Shown: positions 52,748-61,587, counted from the first letter of the stretch. The stretch is DNA of 64,000 nt from Planctomycetota bacterium (GCA_003671055.1 QWPV01000003.1:1-64000); one strand, 5' to 3'. The notes: generated by a model from the letters alone, not told the origin. A program made the numbers and translations.

Positions 52748-54028
52748 ATGCCCGCACAAGACCTTCAACCTTGGATCCTGCTCGCGATCCTGCTGGTCAC
52801 CGTGTGCACGACCTACTTCTCTGCACTCAACCTCGCACTCACCCGCGCATCGCGCAGCGGGCTTGAGCGCGAGTTTGCGGAGCGTGGTCGCAGCGTTCCT
52901 GGTAGTTGGCTGTTGCGTCGAACGATTGAAGGTGCGCATGCAGCGAGTTTGCTGCGCACGATTGGGCGCGTCACGATTTCAGGCTTACTGCTCATAGCCT
53001 TCACCGGTGTCGGCGAAGGCGCGCATCTCGCAGTCGACACGCTGCTCTACACCGCACTTTGCGCGATCAGCATCATCTGGGTCATTACGAGTGTGCTCGC
53101 CGCGTCCATCGCGCGTCACGCTGCTTATCCACTCATCACAGGCAGTCTCGGCTTCATTCGATTCTGCGTGCTGCTCTTCAGCCCATTCCTCGCAGCGGTG
53201 AGTGTGCTCGACGAAGCAGTGCATCGATTGACTGGCGCGAACCTTCGCGACGATGAGAGCGATGAAGAACTTCTCGATTCGATTCAGGACTTACGGCAGG
53301 ATGGCGACATCGATCCTGTAGCAGCGACGCTGCTTGAGAATGCGGTTGCGTTTGGCGACCTCGAAGTCGGCAGCGTCATGACGCCGCGCACGGACATCGA
53401 AGGCATGCCGCTCACCGATGACCTTGCGGAGATCCGCGCGTTTCTCGGCGATGTTCGACACTCGCGCATTCCAGTGTTCGATGAAAGTCTCGATGAGATC
53501 ATCGGCATCTTGTATGTGCGCGATCTGGTGCGGTACTTCGGTGAAGCGCCGCAGAACTTCACCCTCCGACCCTTGCTGCGCGAACCGATTCGCGTGCCGG
53601 AGTCGAAGTTAGTGGGGGAGTTGCTGCGTGATTTTCAACGACATGAAGTGCATCTCGCAGTTGTGGTCGACGAGTACGGCGGCACCGCAGGAATCTGCAC
53701 GATTGAAGATGTTCTCGAAGAACTCGTGGGCGAGATTCACGATGAGCACGAGCACGAAGGGGAAGTTGCCGCCGCGATCTTCTCGCGTCCAGACGGCATC
53801 TACGAGGCGCATGGCCGCGTGACAGTTGCGGAAGTCAACGATCGACTCGGTCTCGAAATCCCCGACGATGGCGACTACGCAACCATCGCTGGATTCCTCC
53901 TCGACCGCTTCGGTCGCGTTCCGCAAGTCGGTGACCGTGAGGAGACTGCGGGCGCCGCGTTTGTCATTCTCGCCGCGACGCCGACAACAATCGTGAGCCT
54001 GTCGATCGAGCCTCGCGCATCCGCGTAG
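52748..54028 (+). CDS. CNNM/CorC-type transmembrane protein with CBS pair
   Basis: A 426-aa protein: DUF21/CNNM membrane domain of about four helices (PWILLAILLVTVCTTYFSAL and following), a CBS pair (VGSVMTPRTDIEGMPL, RHSRIPVFDESLDEIIGILY, HLAVVVDEYGGTAGICTIED) and a C-terminal CorC_HlyC domain (GDYATIAGFLLDRFGRVPQV). Relatives act in Mg2+/Co2+ efflux. Begins on the base after the ybeY stop. Confidence 0.9.
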   Translation: MPAQDLQPWILLAILLVTVCTTYFSALNLALTRASRSGLEREFAERGRSVPGSWLLRRTIEGAHAASLLRTIGRVTISGLLLIAFTGVGEGAHLAVDTLLYTALCAISIIWVITSVLAASIARHAAYPLITGSLGFIRFCVLLFSPFLAAVSVLDEAVHRLTGANLRDDESDEELLDSIQDLRQDGDIDPVAATLLENAVAFGDLEVGSVMTPRTDIEGMPLTDDLAEIRAFLGDVRHSRIPVFDESLDEIIGILYVRDLVRYFGEAPQNFTLRPLLREPIRVPESKLVGELLRDFQRHEVHLAVVVDEYGGTAGICTIEDVLEELVGEIHDEHEHEGEVAAAIFSRPDGIYEAHGRVTVAEVNDRLGLEIPDDGDYATIAGFLLDRFGRVPQVGDREETAGAAFVILAATPTTIVSLSIEPRASA

Positions 54029-54042
54029 CCGCAAGATTCCCG

Positions 54043-54048
54043 TACACT
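54043..54048 (+). promoter_or_regulatory. -10-like TACACT of lptB
   Basis: TACACT ends 7 nt before the GTG start at 54056, no ribosome-binding site between. Confidence 0.42.
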
Positions 54049-54055
54049 CACGCGC

Positions 54056-54790
54056 GTGACGTTGCTTGCTGCGCATGGACTTGTCAAGAGTTACAACGGT
54101 CGACGAGTGGTCGACGGTGTGGGCTTTCACGTTGAAGCGGGTGAAGTCGTTGGCATCCTCGGTCGTAATGGCGCGGGCAAGACGACTTCGTTTCGCATGA
54201 CGATCGGCATGATCACGCCCGAAGCTGGACGCGTGGAGTTTGCCGGTCGTGATGTCACCTTTGAACCGATGTATCGCCACGCACTCGCGGGCATGGGCTA
54301 TCTCTCGCAAGAGCCGAGCGTGTTTCAGCGACTGACATGCGAAGAAAATTTGCTCGCGATCCTTGAGACGATTGGACTGCCGCGCGGTGAACGCCGACGA
54401 CGCTGCGACGCGCTGCTGTTGCAGTTTGGACTGCGTCACAAAGCGAAGGATGAGGCGCGGACATGTTCGGGTGGTGAGCGCCGTCGCTTAGAAATCGCGC
54501 GCGCTCTCGTGACTGAGCCCAAACTCATGCTGCTCGATGAGCCGTTTGCTGCGGTTGATCCGCACACTGTCGAAGAGTTGCAAGCCGAAGTGCGTCGACT
54601 CGCGGATGACGGCATCGCGATGCTCGTTACCGATCACAACGTGCAACAAACGCTACGAATCTGCGATCGCGCGTACATCATTCACGAAGGCAAGAATCTT
54701 CGCGAGGGGACGCCTAAAGCGATCATCAACGATCCAGTGGTTCGCGAGGCGTACCTCGCGTCAAGCTTCCGAGGAGATGAATTCGATTGA
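54056..54790 (+). CDS. lptB: LPS export ABC transporter ATPase LptB
   Basis: A 244-aa ATPase driving lipopolysaccharide extraction with LptFG. Walker A GRNGAGKTT, LptB-type MGYLSQEPSVFQRLTCEENL, signature SGGERRRLEIARAL, Walker B LMLLDEPFAAVDP and switch His in VTDHNVQQTL. GTG start. It implies an LPS-bearing outer membrane; lptA/C are not adjacent. Confidence 0.94.
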   Translation: MTLLAAHGLVKSYNGRRVVDGVGFHVEAGEVVGILGRNGAGKTTSFRMTIGMITPEAGRVEFAGRDVTFEPMYRHALAGMGYLSQEPSVFQRLTCEENLLAILETIGLPRGERRRRCDALLLQFGLRHKAKDEARTCSGGERRRLEIARALVTEPKLMLLDEPFAAVDPHTVEELQAEVRRLADDGIAMLVTDHNVQQTLRICDRAYIIHEGKNLREGTPKAIINDPVVREAYLASSFRGDEFD

Positions 54791-55281
54791 ACCGCATGCA
54801 CGCAGCCATCGCTTCTCTCGCACTTGCAGCGACGCTCGCTTCGACGAGTGGTTGCGTGGAGCGCAAGATCTCCTTCACAAGCACTCCACCTGGGGCACTT
54901 GTCTGGCTCAATGAACGCGAGATCGGTCGCACGCCTTGCGAGACTGAGATCGTGTACTTCGGTGAATACGATGTGCGCGTGGAACTCGATGGCTTCGAGC
55001 CGATCGTCACTCATCGCGCTGCTGATGGTGGTGCGTGGGAGAATCCGCCGCTCGACTTCTTCGCAGAGATCTGGCCAGGCAAAGTGCTCAGCGAGACGCT
55101 GTTTCACTTCGACCTCGTCACGCGCGATGATTCCGAGCCCGCGTTACTTGATCGAGCGACGATGCTTCGTGATCGCATTGAAGCCGAGCATGCGGCGCAG
55201 CCAGAGACAGGGCAAGAGATTCTGGATGATCTCAAGAACGAGGTGGAAGATCGTCCCGCGCAGACTCCAGCGCAGTTCTAA
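54787..55281 (+). CDS. PEGA-domain lipoprotein
   Basis: A 164-aa protein with signal and lipobox (LAATLASTSGC) and a PEGA domain: ISFTSTPPGALVWLNEREIG followed by RTPCETEIVYFGEYDVRVEL. PEGA domains are surface beta-sandwiches. The TTG overlaps the lptB stop; ATG at 54796 is an alternative. Its last 50 bases overlap the opposite-strand Nudix gene. Confidence 0.82.
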   Translation: MNRMHAAIASLALAATLASTSGCVERKISFTSTPPGALVWLNEREIGRTPCETEIVYFGEYDVRVELDGFEPIVTHRAADGGAWENPPLDFFAEIWPGKVLSETLFHFDLVTRDDSEPALLDRATMLRDRIEAEHAAQPETGQEILDDLKNEVEDRPAQTPAQF

Positions 55282-55708
55282 GCATGGGAATGACCTTCGC
55301 GTTTGCGGCTGGCCATGCAAACTCATGCATTTGAGCAATCGGGATCCATCGAATCTCAGCGCTTCCAATCGGTGATGGAACGCACGCATTCGTCGCGCGT
55401 GCCATATGCACAATCAATCGCACCGATCGCTCGCTTTGCAACTCGTGATCGGTGTGTTCAACAACACCAAGCATCTGCGTCGATTTCATGTCGAATGCAT
55501 TCGATGCAAGTCCCGTCTCCTCACGCAGTTCGCGCACCGCTGCATCGAGTGGAAGTTCTCCAGAATTCACTTTGCCGCCAGGGAACTCCCAGAGGCCTCC
55601 GCGGATCGCGTTCTCGTGTCGGCGGGAGCAAAGGAACTCAACTGCGCCCTGTGGAGAAGTGCGCCATAACGCGAGAATGGCGACCTCTGTCGGAGCGGTC
55701 AAATCCAT
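55232..55708 (-). CDS. MutT-type Nudix hydrolase
   Basis: A 158-aa Nudix protein with box GGKVNSGELPLDAAVRELRE followed by ETGL, the complete GX5EX7REUXEEXGU pattern, and LWEFPGGK before it, as in 8-oxo-dGTP diphosphatases. The ATG at 55708 has GGAGG five bases upstream. The 3' end overlaps the PEGA gene tail-to-tail. Confidence 0.88.
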   Translation of the reverse strand: MDLTAPTEVAILALWRTSPQGAVEFLCSRRHENAIRGGLWEFPGGKVNSGELPLDAAVRELREETGLASNAFDMKSTQMLGVVEHTDHELQSERSVRLIVHMARATNACVPSPIGSAEIRWIPIAQMHEFAWPAANAKVIPMLRTALESARDDLPPRS

Positions 55709-55761
55709 AAACTCCTCCAAAAACGAGACTTAAGATTTCTTCGGAATCTTGATTCCATGCA

Positions 55762-55791
55762 TTGACCCATCCGCATTCGAGCGCGTACCGT
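55762..55791 (+). promoter_or_regulatory. Strong promoter of an orphan transcript
   Basis: TTGACC (55762-55767), 18-bp spacer, TACCGT (55786-55791). It has one of the better -35 matches in the window. No plus-strand protein gene lies downstream. Confidence 0.55.
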
Positions 55792-55797
55792 GGAACG

Positions 55798-55949
55798 CAG
55801 CACAGGTGAAGCGCGGAGAGCAGTTCTCGCAATCAACGCTTCATTCGTGTTCACCACATCATCTTCTTTGCATGCGCGCCTCTTCTGGAGACGCAACTGT
55901 GAAAACCGTCGTCTAGCCGTGTCGGAGCGTGCTGGACGACGTTTTTTTT
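55798..55949 (+). ncRNA. Candidate small RNA of about 150 nt
   Basis: Bounded by the promoter at 55762-55791 and by a terminator at 55907-55949. Internal pairing is possible: GAAGCG/CGCTTC encloses GAGA/TCTC, with GGTGAA/TTCACC as an alternative pairing. The only open frame across it (55790-55993) runs through the terminator and begins before the predicted start. The region lies between two minus-strand genes. No known RNA family recognised. Confidence 0.45.
55907..55949. terminator. Strong, possibly bidirectional terminator
   Basis: CGTCGTCTAGC pairs with GCTGGACGACG (11 bp, one G-T), loop 13 nt, followed by T8 on the plus strand and by GTTTTC on the minus strand. A second palindrome GCGCAAA-TTT-TTTGCGC lies at about 55951-55968. 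It can end the plus transcript and the minus-strand barrel gene. Confidence 0.8.
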
Positions 55950-55976
55950 GGCGCAAATTTTTTGCGCGCAAGAATC

Positions 55977-56648
55977 TCAGAATCCAAAGCTGAGCCCAAC
56001 GTAACACGCGAGCGAATCAATCGCGGGATTCGTCTCACCTAGTTGCGCGTTGGAGATGTGAAACCAACCGATCGCCGTAAGCAGTCGTGTGTCCTCAGCG
56101 ATCTCGAACGACGCACCAAAGAACGCGCGCGGTGTGAAGTTGATGCTGGTGCCACCATTGGGAAGGTCATCGCTCGTCGCAAGCACGCCAACGCCGAACT
56201 CCGCGTAGAGGGACCATGTCTCTTCACGAAGGAAGTGCCAGCGAAGGGTTGTTGAAATGCCGCCGCCGCCAACGTCACCACCGGAGTCGCCCGGATCTGG
56301 TTCTGGCTGCGACGCGTAGAGTCCTTCTGCAGCGAGTGAAATAGAGAACCCGTCGGCAACAAACCAACTCGCCGCAACTGAACCGAGACCGAGCGTTGTT
56401 TGATTGAGATTACTCGCAAGCATCGCGGTGGTGTCGAGGCGGAAACTTCCCGCGCTTCCAAATGCCTGTGGAATTGGCGCACTCGTAGGTTCAGTCGTGG
56501 CCGCTGCAGTCGTCGACTCCTCTTGCACCGGATTGAAGTTGAGTCGAAACGGTTCCGCTGCATGCGCGATCGAAGTATGTGCGAACGCGAGTGCAGTCGA
56601 TGCAAGTGCGAGTCGAAGGAGCGAGGTCTGCGCGGTGGAGTGCTTCAT
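55977..56648 (-). CDS. Outer-membrane barrel, PagL-like (acyloxyacyl hydrolase family)
   Basis: A 223-aa protein with signal (LLRLALASTALAFAHTSIAH) and alternating beta-strand pattern. The C-terminus GWFHISNAQLGETNPAIDSL followed by ACYVGLSFGF matches the PagL end with the H-x-S-N catalytic area and terminal Phe. PagL removes the 3-O-acyl chain from lipid A. Start overlaps the galE stop (ATGA), consistent with an envelope-sugar context. Confidence 0.7.
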   Translation of the reverse strand: MKHSTAQTSLLRLALASTALAFAHTSIAHAAEPFRLNFNPVQEESTTAAATTEPTSAPIPQAFGSAGSFRLDTTAMLASNLNQTTLGLGSVAASWFVADGFSISLAAEGLYASQPEPDPGDSGGDVGGGGISTTLRWHFLREETWSLYAEFGVGVLATSDDLPNGGTSINFTPRAFFGASFEIAEDTRLLTAIGWFHISNAQLGETNPAIDSLACYVGLSFGF

Positions 56649-57658
56649 GCAGTGGGAACGCTACCACGGTTCATCCACTTCCATGCGCTCGCGGTGATCG
56701 CATCGAGAGAACTGAACTTCGCGTGCCAACCAAGGTCACGCTTGATGGCAGAGGGATCCGCGTAGAGCACCGCAGGATCTCCAGCGCGGCGCGGCGCAAA
56801 CTGCACATCAATTCGGCGCGCTGAAACTCGACGGCAACTTTCCACCACATCACGCACAGAGTGGCCACAGCCCAGACCCACATTCCACGCCTTGCATTGC
56901 CCGATTTCAAGCGCAGCGAGTGCAGCGAGATGCGCGTCGACAAGGTCACTCACATGCACATAGTCGCGAATGCATGTGCCGTCCTGCGTGGGGTAGTCAT
57001 CGCCAAAGATCGTCAGCGCACTGCGCCGACCAAGCGCGACCTCGAGCGTGATGGGAATAAGATGCGTCTCCGGTTGATGCTGCTCGCCAATGCGACACTG
57101 CGCATCCGCCCCCGCAACATTGAAGTAGCGCAGCGCCGCAGCAGCAAGAGGCGTCCCACTTGCGCACGCGCTGCGAAGCAATCCTTCCATCACTAACTTC
57201 GTGTCGCCGTAAGGGTTGACCGGTACCTGCGGGGCATCCTCACGCAGCGGAAGTTGCGCAGCAGTCGGCGCACCATACGTTGCACAACTCGAACTAAAGA
57301 TGATCCGTGAAATCTTCGCGTCCACCATCGCACGCAACAGAGAAATGCCGCCGCCAACATTGCAGTCGTAGTAGCGCAGCGGTTCCGTCACGCTTTCCCC
57401 AACATACGCAAGCGCCGCAAAGTGCAGCACCGCATCAATCGCATGATCGCGCAACACCGAAGTCAGTTTCGCAGTCTCACGCACATCCATCTCTTCAAAG
57501 TGAAAGCGGCCACCACCGAGCGAGCCCAACGTCGCAATCGACGCACGACACCCACGCTCAAGCGAATCAACCACAACCACCGTGTGTCCCGCCTCAAGCA
57601 GCGCAAGCGCCGCATGACTCCCGATGTACCCGGCTCCGCCTGTGACCAGTAGACGCAT
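56645..57658 (-). CDS. galE: UDP-glucose 4-epimerase
   Basis: A 337-aa extended SDR enzyme making UDP-galactose. NAD motif VTGGAGYIGSH, SSSCATYG with the catalytic Ser, NPYGDTKLVME with the YxxxK pair, RYFNVAGAD and DGTCIRDYVHVSDLVDAH. The ATG at 57658 gives MRLLVTGG. It opens the minus-strand galE-barrel unit. Confidence 0.94.
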   Translation of the reverse strand: MRLLVTGGAGYIGSHAALALLEAGHTVVVVDSLERGCRASIATLGSLGGGRFHFEEMDVRETAKLTSVLRDHAIDAVLHFAALAYVGESVTEPLRYYDCNVGGGISLLRAMVDAKISRIIFSSSCATYGAPTAAQLPLREDAPQVPVNPYGDTKLVMEGLLRSACASGTPLAAAALRYFNVAGADAQCRIGEQHQPETHLIPITLEVALGRRSALTIFGDDYPTQDGTCIRDYVHVSDLVDAHLAALAALEIGQCKAWNVGLGCGHSVRDVVESCRRVSARRIDVQFAPRRAGDPAVLYADPSAIKRDLGWHAKFSSLDAITASAWKWMNRGSVPTA

Positions 57659-57867
57659 CCGAGCATTGTGATCGCTTTTGTGAGCGTGCGGGGTGACTGG
57701 GGGTGCAGCAGCGACTTTGCGACGCGTGAAATGGGCGGTTTCTGAAGGACGACGGTCGCGAGCGGGTTGTCCCTTAGACGAGGTCCGGATTCCCTTGATG
57801 GAAGGCTGCTCGGAAGCCGATATCGAAGAGCGCAGCGAACGCAGTTTCCTTTCCCTTTGGTGACTCA

Positions 57868-59352
57868 ATGAAGACCGCGATTCTTGTTGGAACTCCTGCA
57901 GCTTGCGATCAACTTGAGCGGCAACTCGGCGCGCTCGCAGCGGCACCTGTGATTCTTGGGCGCGTGCATTGCGGGCCGGATGGCGGGGGCAGTGGATCGC
58001 CTGTGCTCGGCACACTGCCAGATCTCGAACTTGTGTGCGCGCGCCGTCATCCGCAAGGCGTGTTGATCGCACTTCCCTCCGTGATGAAGGATCTCATCGC
58101 GAGCATTCGCACGCGTGTTCGTCGAATGGGGATTCCTGATCGGTTCCTCCCGACGCTTGAAGATCAACTCGCTGGTGTTGGACCGCGTACGGAATTCGAA
58201 GTCGATCTCACCGAACTTGTTGGTCGACCGCAACGACATCTTGATGAAGCGCTCGTGCGGAGTGCAGTCGAAGGTCGTCGCGTACTTGTCACTGGCGCGG
58301 GCGGTTCCATCGGCGGCGAACTCTGTCGAATACTCGCGAACTTCTCGCCCGCGAAACTCATTCTTGTGGAGCGCAGTGAAAACGCGCTGTTCGAAATCGA
58401 TCGTCAGATCGCACGACGATCTCCAACGCTTGCACGCCGTGCATGCTTGCATGATGTTGTTGACGCAGACGCGACGCATGATCTCTGGCAAGAAGAATGT
58501 CCTGATCTCGTCATTCACGCCGCAGCGCACAAGCATGTGCCGATGATGGAAGATCATCCAGGTCTCGCTGTCGACAACAATTTGTTCGGTACGAAATCTG
58601 CGCTGGATGCGAGTCTCGCGTGCAACGCGGAACGCTTCGTGATGGTGTCGACGGATAAGGCGGTGAATCCAACATCGATCATGGGGATGACGAAGCGACT
58701 TGCGGAGTTGTATGTGCAACATCGCAATCGAAGCGCGTCGACCGCGTGCTCCGTCGTGCGCTTCGGCAATGTGCTCGGGAGTTCTGGATCGGTGCTTGAA
58801 ACATGGAAGAAGCAGATCGCCGATGGCGGTCCGCTGACGGTCACAGATCCGCGCATGACGCGCTATTTCATGTCGATTCCGGAAGCTGCATCACTCGTCA
58901 TTCAAGCCGCGGCGTTGACTGCGCGCGATGCGAAATCGGGCGAAGTCTTCGTGCTCGACATGGGTGCACCGTTTCGGATCGTTGATCTCGCAGAACGATT
59001 CGTGCGCATGCATGGACTCGATCCAGTGCTTGAAGATCTGCACGGCGAGCGCATGTCAGCGCATCGAGGCGGTTCGCGCGCGGGCGAGATGTCGATTGTG
59101 TGCACAGGTGCACGACCAGGCGAGAAGCTCTTCGAAGAACTCGCGCTCGATGCGGAGACGATTCACGAAACGCGCCATCCAGACATTCGCATTTGGGGTC
59201 TTCCAACGCCGCAATCGAGTTTCATCGAACGCATGCTGACCACGCTCGCGCCACAGCGTCGATCGCGTGACGGTGCGCAAGTCGCCCGAGTGGTGCGAGA
59301 ACTCGTGCCCGAAGCGCCTGTCGGTGCGGCGAACCTACCTCTCGTCGCGTGA
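57868..59352 (+). CDS. CapD/FlaA1-like nucleotide-sugar 4,6-dehydratase, soluble form
   Basis: A 494-aa protein. After ~125 residues resembling the CoA-binding-like linker of PglF/WbpM proteins comes the SDR domain: RRVLVTGAGGSIGGELCRIL, HAAAHKHVPMMEDHPGLAVD, VSTDKAVNPTSIMGMTKRLA, CSVVRFGNVLGSSGSVLETW and GARPGEKLFEEL. The family makes keto-deoxy sugars for surface glycans. The N-terminal membrane helices of classical WbpM are missing. The 57659-57867 gap holds no recognisable feature. Confidence 0.88.
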   Translation: MKTAILVGTPAACDQLERQLGALAAAPVILGRVHCGPDGGGSGSPVLGTLPDLELVCARRHPQGVLIALPSVMKDLIASIRTRVRRMGIPDRFLPTLEDQLAGVGPRTEFEVDLTELVGRPQRHLDEALVRSAVEGRRVLVTGAGGSIGGELCRILANFSPAKLILVERSENALFEIDRQIARRSPTLARRACLHDVVDADATHDLWQEECPDLVIHAAAHKHVPMMEDHPGLAVDNNLFGTKSALDASLACNAERFVMVSTDKAVNPTSIMGMTKRLAELYVQHRNRSASTACSVVRFGNVLGSSGSVLETWKKQIADGGPLTVTDPRMTRYFMSIPEAASLVIQAAALTARDAKSGEVFVLDMGAPFRIVDLAERFVRMHGLDPVLEDLHGERMSAHRGGSRAGEMSIVCTGARPGEKLFEELALDAETIHETRHPDIRIWGLPTPQSSFIERMLTTLAPQRRSRDGAQVARVVRELVPEAPVGAANLPLVA

Positions 59353-59408
59353 GGCGTCATTTTCTCGACCCTCGCCCACGAGCGCAGGCGCGAACTTGCC
59401 CGATCTTG

Positions 59409-59741
59409 ATGTCCGTGCGATCATCTGCACCCATGGCTTCGTTCGAACGCACCAAGCAGGCGAGTGGATTTACGGCAACGGAGCCGAAGTCCTTGCTCGG
59501 CTCAGCGCATGGAGAGGCTGCTTTCATCGATCCCACGCACGCACACAACATGCTGACTGAGGCCAAGGCTGTGCTTGTGGAGCTCGAAGCCGGGCGCCGC
59601 GTGATCGAGAGCAAGCTCGAAGAGGAACGCCGTGGCGACGCGATGAAGGGTGTTCGCGGGGCTTCAAGCCTTGACGAAGCGATTCGTTCGACGGAAGAAC
59701 TCATTGCGGTGCTTGAGCAGCAGATGCAGCGCCAAGCCTGA
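59409..59741 (+). CDS. Small coiled-coil protein of unknown function
   Basis: A 110-aa protein (ATG 59409, alternative ATG 59433). The C-terminal two thirds form a helix: EAKAVLVELEAGRRVIESKL followed by EEERRGDAMKG and SLDEAIRSTEELIAVLEQQM. No family recognised. Follows the dehydratase by 56 bp; no clear ribosome site. Confidence 0.6.
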   Translation: MSVRSSAPMASFERTKQASGFTATEPKSLLGSAHGEAAFIDPTHAHNMLTEAKAVLVELEAGRRVIESKLEEERRGDAMKGVRGASSLDEAIRSTEELIAVLEQQMQRQA

Positions 59742-59760
59742 TGATGGATCGATTGATCCT

Positions 59761-59823
59761 GCGTCCGCTCACGAGATAGGGAAATCGCGTCCGCTCACGA
59801 GATAGGAAAATCGCGTCCGCTCA
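59761..59823. repeat. 26-bp tandem duplication at a gene 3' end
   Basis: Two full units (59761-59786 and 59787-59812, one base different) beginning GCGTCCGCTCACGAGATAGG, plus a partial third (11 bp). The second unit contains the last codons and stop of the minus-strand gene at 59795. It looks like a local slippage duplication. Confidence 0.88.
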
Positions 59824-60109
59824 GGGGATCCTGCAACCGCCAACCCGTGCGCTTCGCGAGTCGATTGAGTACGCCATCGCGGCCCCAAGAAATCTCGTCA
59901 TCCGTGATCGACAGCAGCATCTGCGTCACAGGCTCGTCGCCCTCGGGCATCTCAATCATGATGCCAGGACCATAGAGAATCGTTCCACCCACCGACTCAG
60001 GGCCAGTGTTCAACGCCGCGAGTGCGTGCAGAATCTCTGCGCGCGTTGCGATGATCGCAAGCTTTCCAGGATCTGTTTGTTCGGGTGAAAGAATGACGAG
60101 CGAACGCAT
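59795..60109 (-). CDS. Small conserved-looking protein of unknown function
   Basis: A 104-aa protein (MRSLVILSPEQTDPGKLAII, then TGPESVGGTILYGPGIMIEM and EISWGRDGVLNRLAKRTGWR). No motif recognised. A TTG at 60133 would add eight residues. Lies 20 bp after a receiver-domain protein on the same strand and may be co-transcribed. Confidence 0.65.
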   Translation of the reverse strand: MRSLVILSPEQTDPGKLAIIATRAEILHALAALNTGPESVGGTILYGPGIMIEMPEGDEPVTQMLLSITDDEISWGRDGVLNRLAKRTGWRLQDPLSGRDFPIS

Positions 60110-60129
60110 GGGAGAAGTCTCTAGCCCTC

Positions 60130-60519
60130 TCAACTCTTGAGAGGTGGGGGCACAAGCATACCTGCAGCAAGTTCGAGAAGACGAGGCAGCGAAACAGGCT
60201 TGAAAAGATAGGCGCGCGCGCCAAGTGCGAGGGCGAAATCGCGATGTCGCTTTCCTTGATTGGCGGTCACCATGATGATGCTGAAGGTGTGGCCATCTTG
60301 CTGCAGTTTCTCGAGAACGAAGAGACCAGAACTTCGCGGAAGCATCATGTCGAGCACCATCAGATCTGGCGCACGTTCGCGGATGCTGACGAGTGCGCTT
60401 ACGCCATCGACGGCAGTGCGCACGTTCGCGCCTTCGTGTCGGAATGCAAGTTCGAACGCGGCGAGGATGTCGGGATCATCGTCGACGATCAGAATATCTT
60501 TGGCGTCAAACTTTGACAT
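60130..60519 (-). CDS. Stand-alone receiver-domain response regulator
   Basis: A 129-aa CheY-like protein: ILIVDDDPDILAAFELAF, phospho-acceptor Asp in LMVLDMMLPRSSGLFVLE, Thr in IIMVTANQGK and Lys in YLFKPVSLPRLLEL. No output domain. The ATG at 60519 gives MSKFDAKD; the longer frame overlaps the acyltransferase gene. Partner kinase unknown. Confidence 0.88.
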   Translation of the reverse strand: MSKFDAKDILIVDDDPDILAAFELAFRHEGANVRTAVDGVSALVSIRERAPDLMVLDMMLPRSSGLFVLEKLQQDGHTFSIIMVTANQGKRHRDFALALGARAYLFKPVSLPRLLELAAGMLVPPPLKS

Positions 60520-60535
60520 GGTGGCAGTGCGCACT

Positions 60536-61582
60536 CTACGCGAGAGGCGCGACCGGAATCGAATGCGGTTGCAGCGGTTGCGCAAGTTCCACGAGCAGTG
60601 CATCTGTCATCCACGGCAGCGCCGCGAGTTTGGCGCGCAGTCGCTCGGGTAGTGGCTTTCCTTCACGCTCGAACTTCGGGCGACTCTTCCAACGACGATG
60701 CACCCACAGATTTTGTTCGGGTGATTCGCGCACCATGTTTTCGATCGCGCGATTGAAGCGTGCTGCGACGTAAAACACCGGATCTTCCTGTCCTTCCCAC
60801 TCAGAGGGGAGGATCACATCCGTGGTGCAGAGTTCGTAGCGAAACTGTCCTCCAACACGGCGCGCATAGCCGCAGATCACGGGGATCGATTGATGCACCG
60901 CGAGCAGCGGAATCGACTTGTACGTCGACGCGAGCCGCCCAAAGGACGGCACGTAGAGTCCATCATCACCAGCATTCTGATCCGCGATGAAACCAACCTT
61001 GCCGCCGTCGGCAAGCACACGTTGCAACTCTTCGGTTGCGCCCCATTTCGTGAGGATCTTCAGACCGCTCTTCTCGCGAATGTTGAAGAGCCAATCAGAG
61101 ATGTAGGGGTTGTCAAGCGGTCGCGCGAGCGCGGTCATCTTCACGCCGACAAGCGCAAGCACGTAGCCAAGGATCTCCCAATTGCCCACATGGCCCGTGA
61201 CGAAAAGGCAGGGTTTCTCACTCTGTAGATACGGCAAGGCGCGTTCAAAGCCTGGCGCGAGTGTGACGCGTTGAGTCCATGTTCGTCGCGTAATCAGGCG
61301 GGGCATGACGAGCGCGTCCACCATGAACAAGCCGAGCATGTGCTCGATCGATCGCATCGCAGTCGTCTGATGAAACGCAGCATCGCGTTCGGGGAATGCA
61401 AGCGCGACATGTTGCACCGCGCGAGCGAGTCGCTTCGGACTCAGGAAAATCGAGAGACGCGCAACAAGTTTCGCGGTGACGAGATTCTGCTCCGGAGGGA
61501 ACGCGGAAAGCAGAGCGGCGGCCGTTCGGGCCGCCGCGTACTGCGCATACAACTTGAGTGTGGTCTTGAAGTCACGCTCCAT
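60536..61582 (-). CDS. LpxL/HtrB-like lipid A acyltransferase
   Basis: A 348-aa membrane-associated acyltransferase with the H-x4-D/E motif HVGNWE, FIADQNAGDDGLYVPSFGRL, and WVHRRWK near the end, all typical of the LpxL/M family that adds secondary acyl chains to lipid A. N-terminal hydrophobic helix is weak. With lptB and the PagL-like protein it supports an LPS outer membrane. Confidence 0.88.
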   Translation of the reverse strand: MERDFKTTLKLYAQYAAARTAAALLSAFPPEQNLVTAKLVARLSIFLSPKRLARAVQHVALAFPERDAAFHQTTAMRSIEHMLGLFMVDALVMPRLITRRTWTQRVTLAPGFERALPYLQSEKPCLFVTGHVGNWEILGYVLALVGVKMTALARPLDNPYISDWLFNIREKSGLKILTKWGATEELQRVLADGGKVGFIADQNAGDDGLYVPSFGRLASTYKSIPLLAVHQSIPVICGYARRVGGQFRYELCTTDVILPSEWEGQEDPVFYVAARFNRAIENMVRESPEQNLWVHRRWKSRPKFEREGKPLPERLRAKLAALPWMTDALLVELAQPLQPHSIPVAPLA

Positions 61583-61587
61583 CGCGT

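Noticed and set aside
55790-55993. 67-residue plus-strand open frame as a protein gene
   Set aside because: It begins inside the -10 element and runs through a strong terminator; an RNA product is more plausible.
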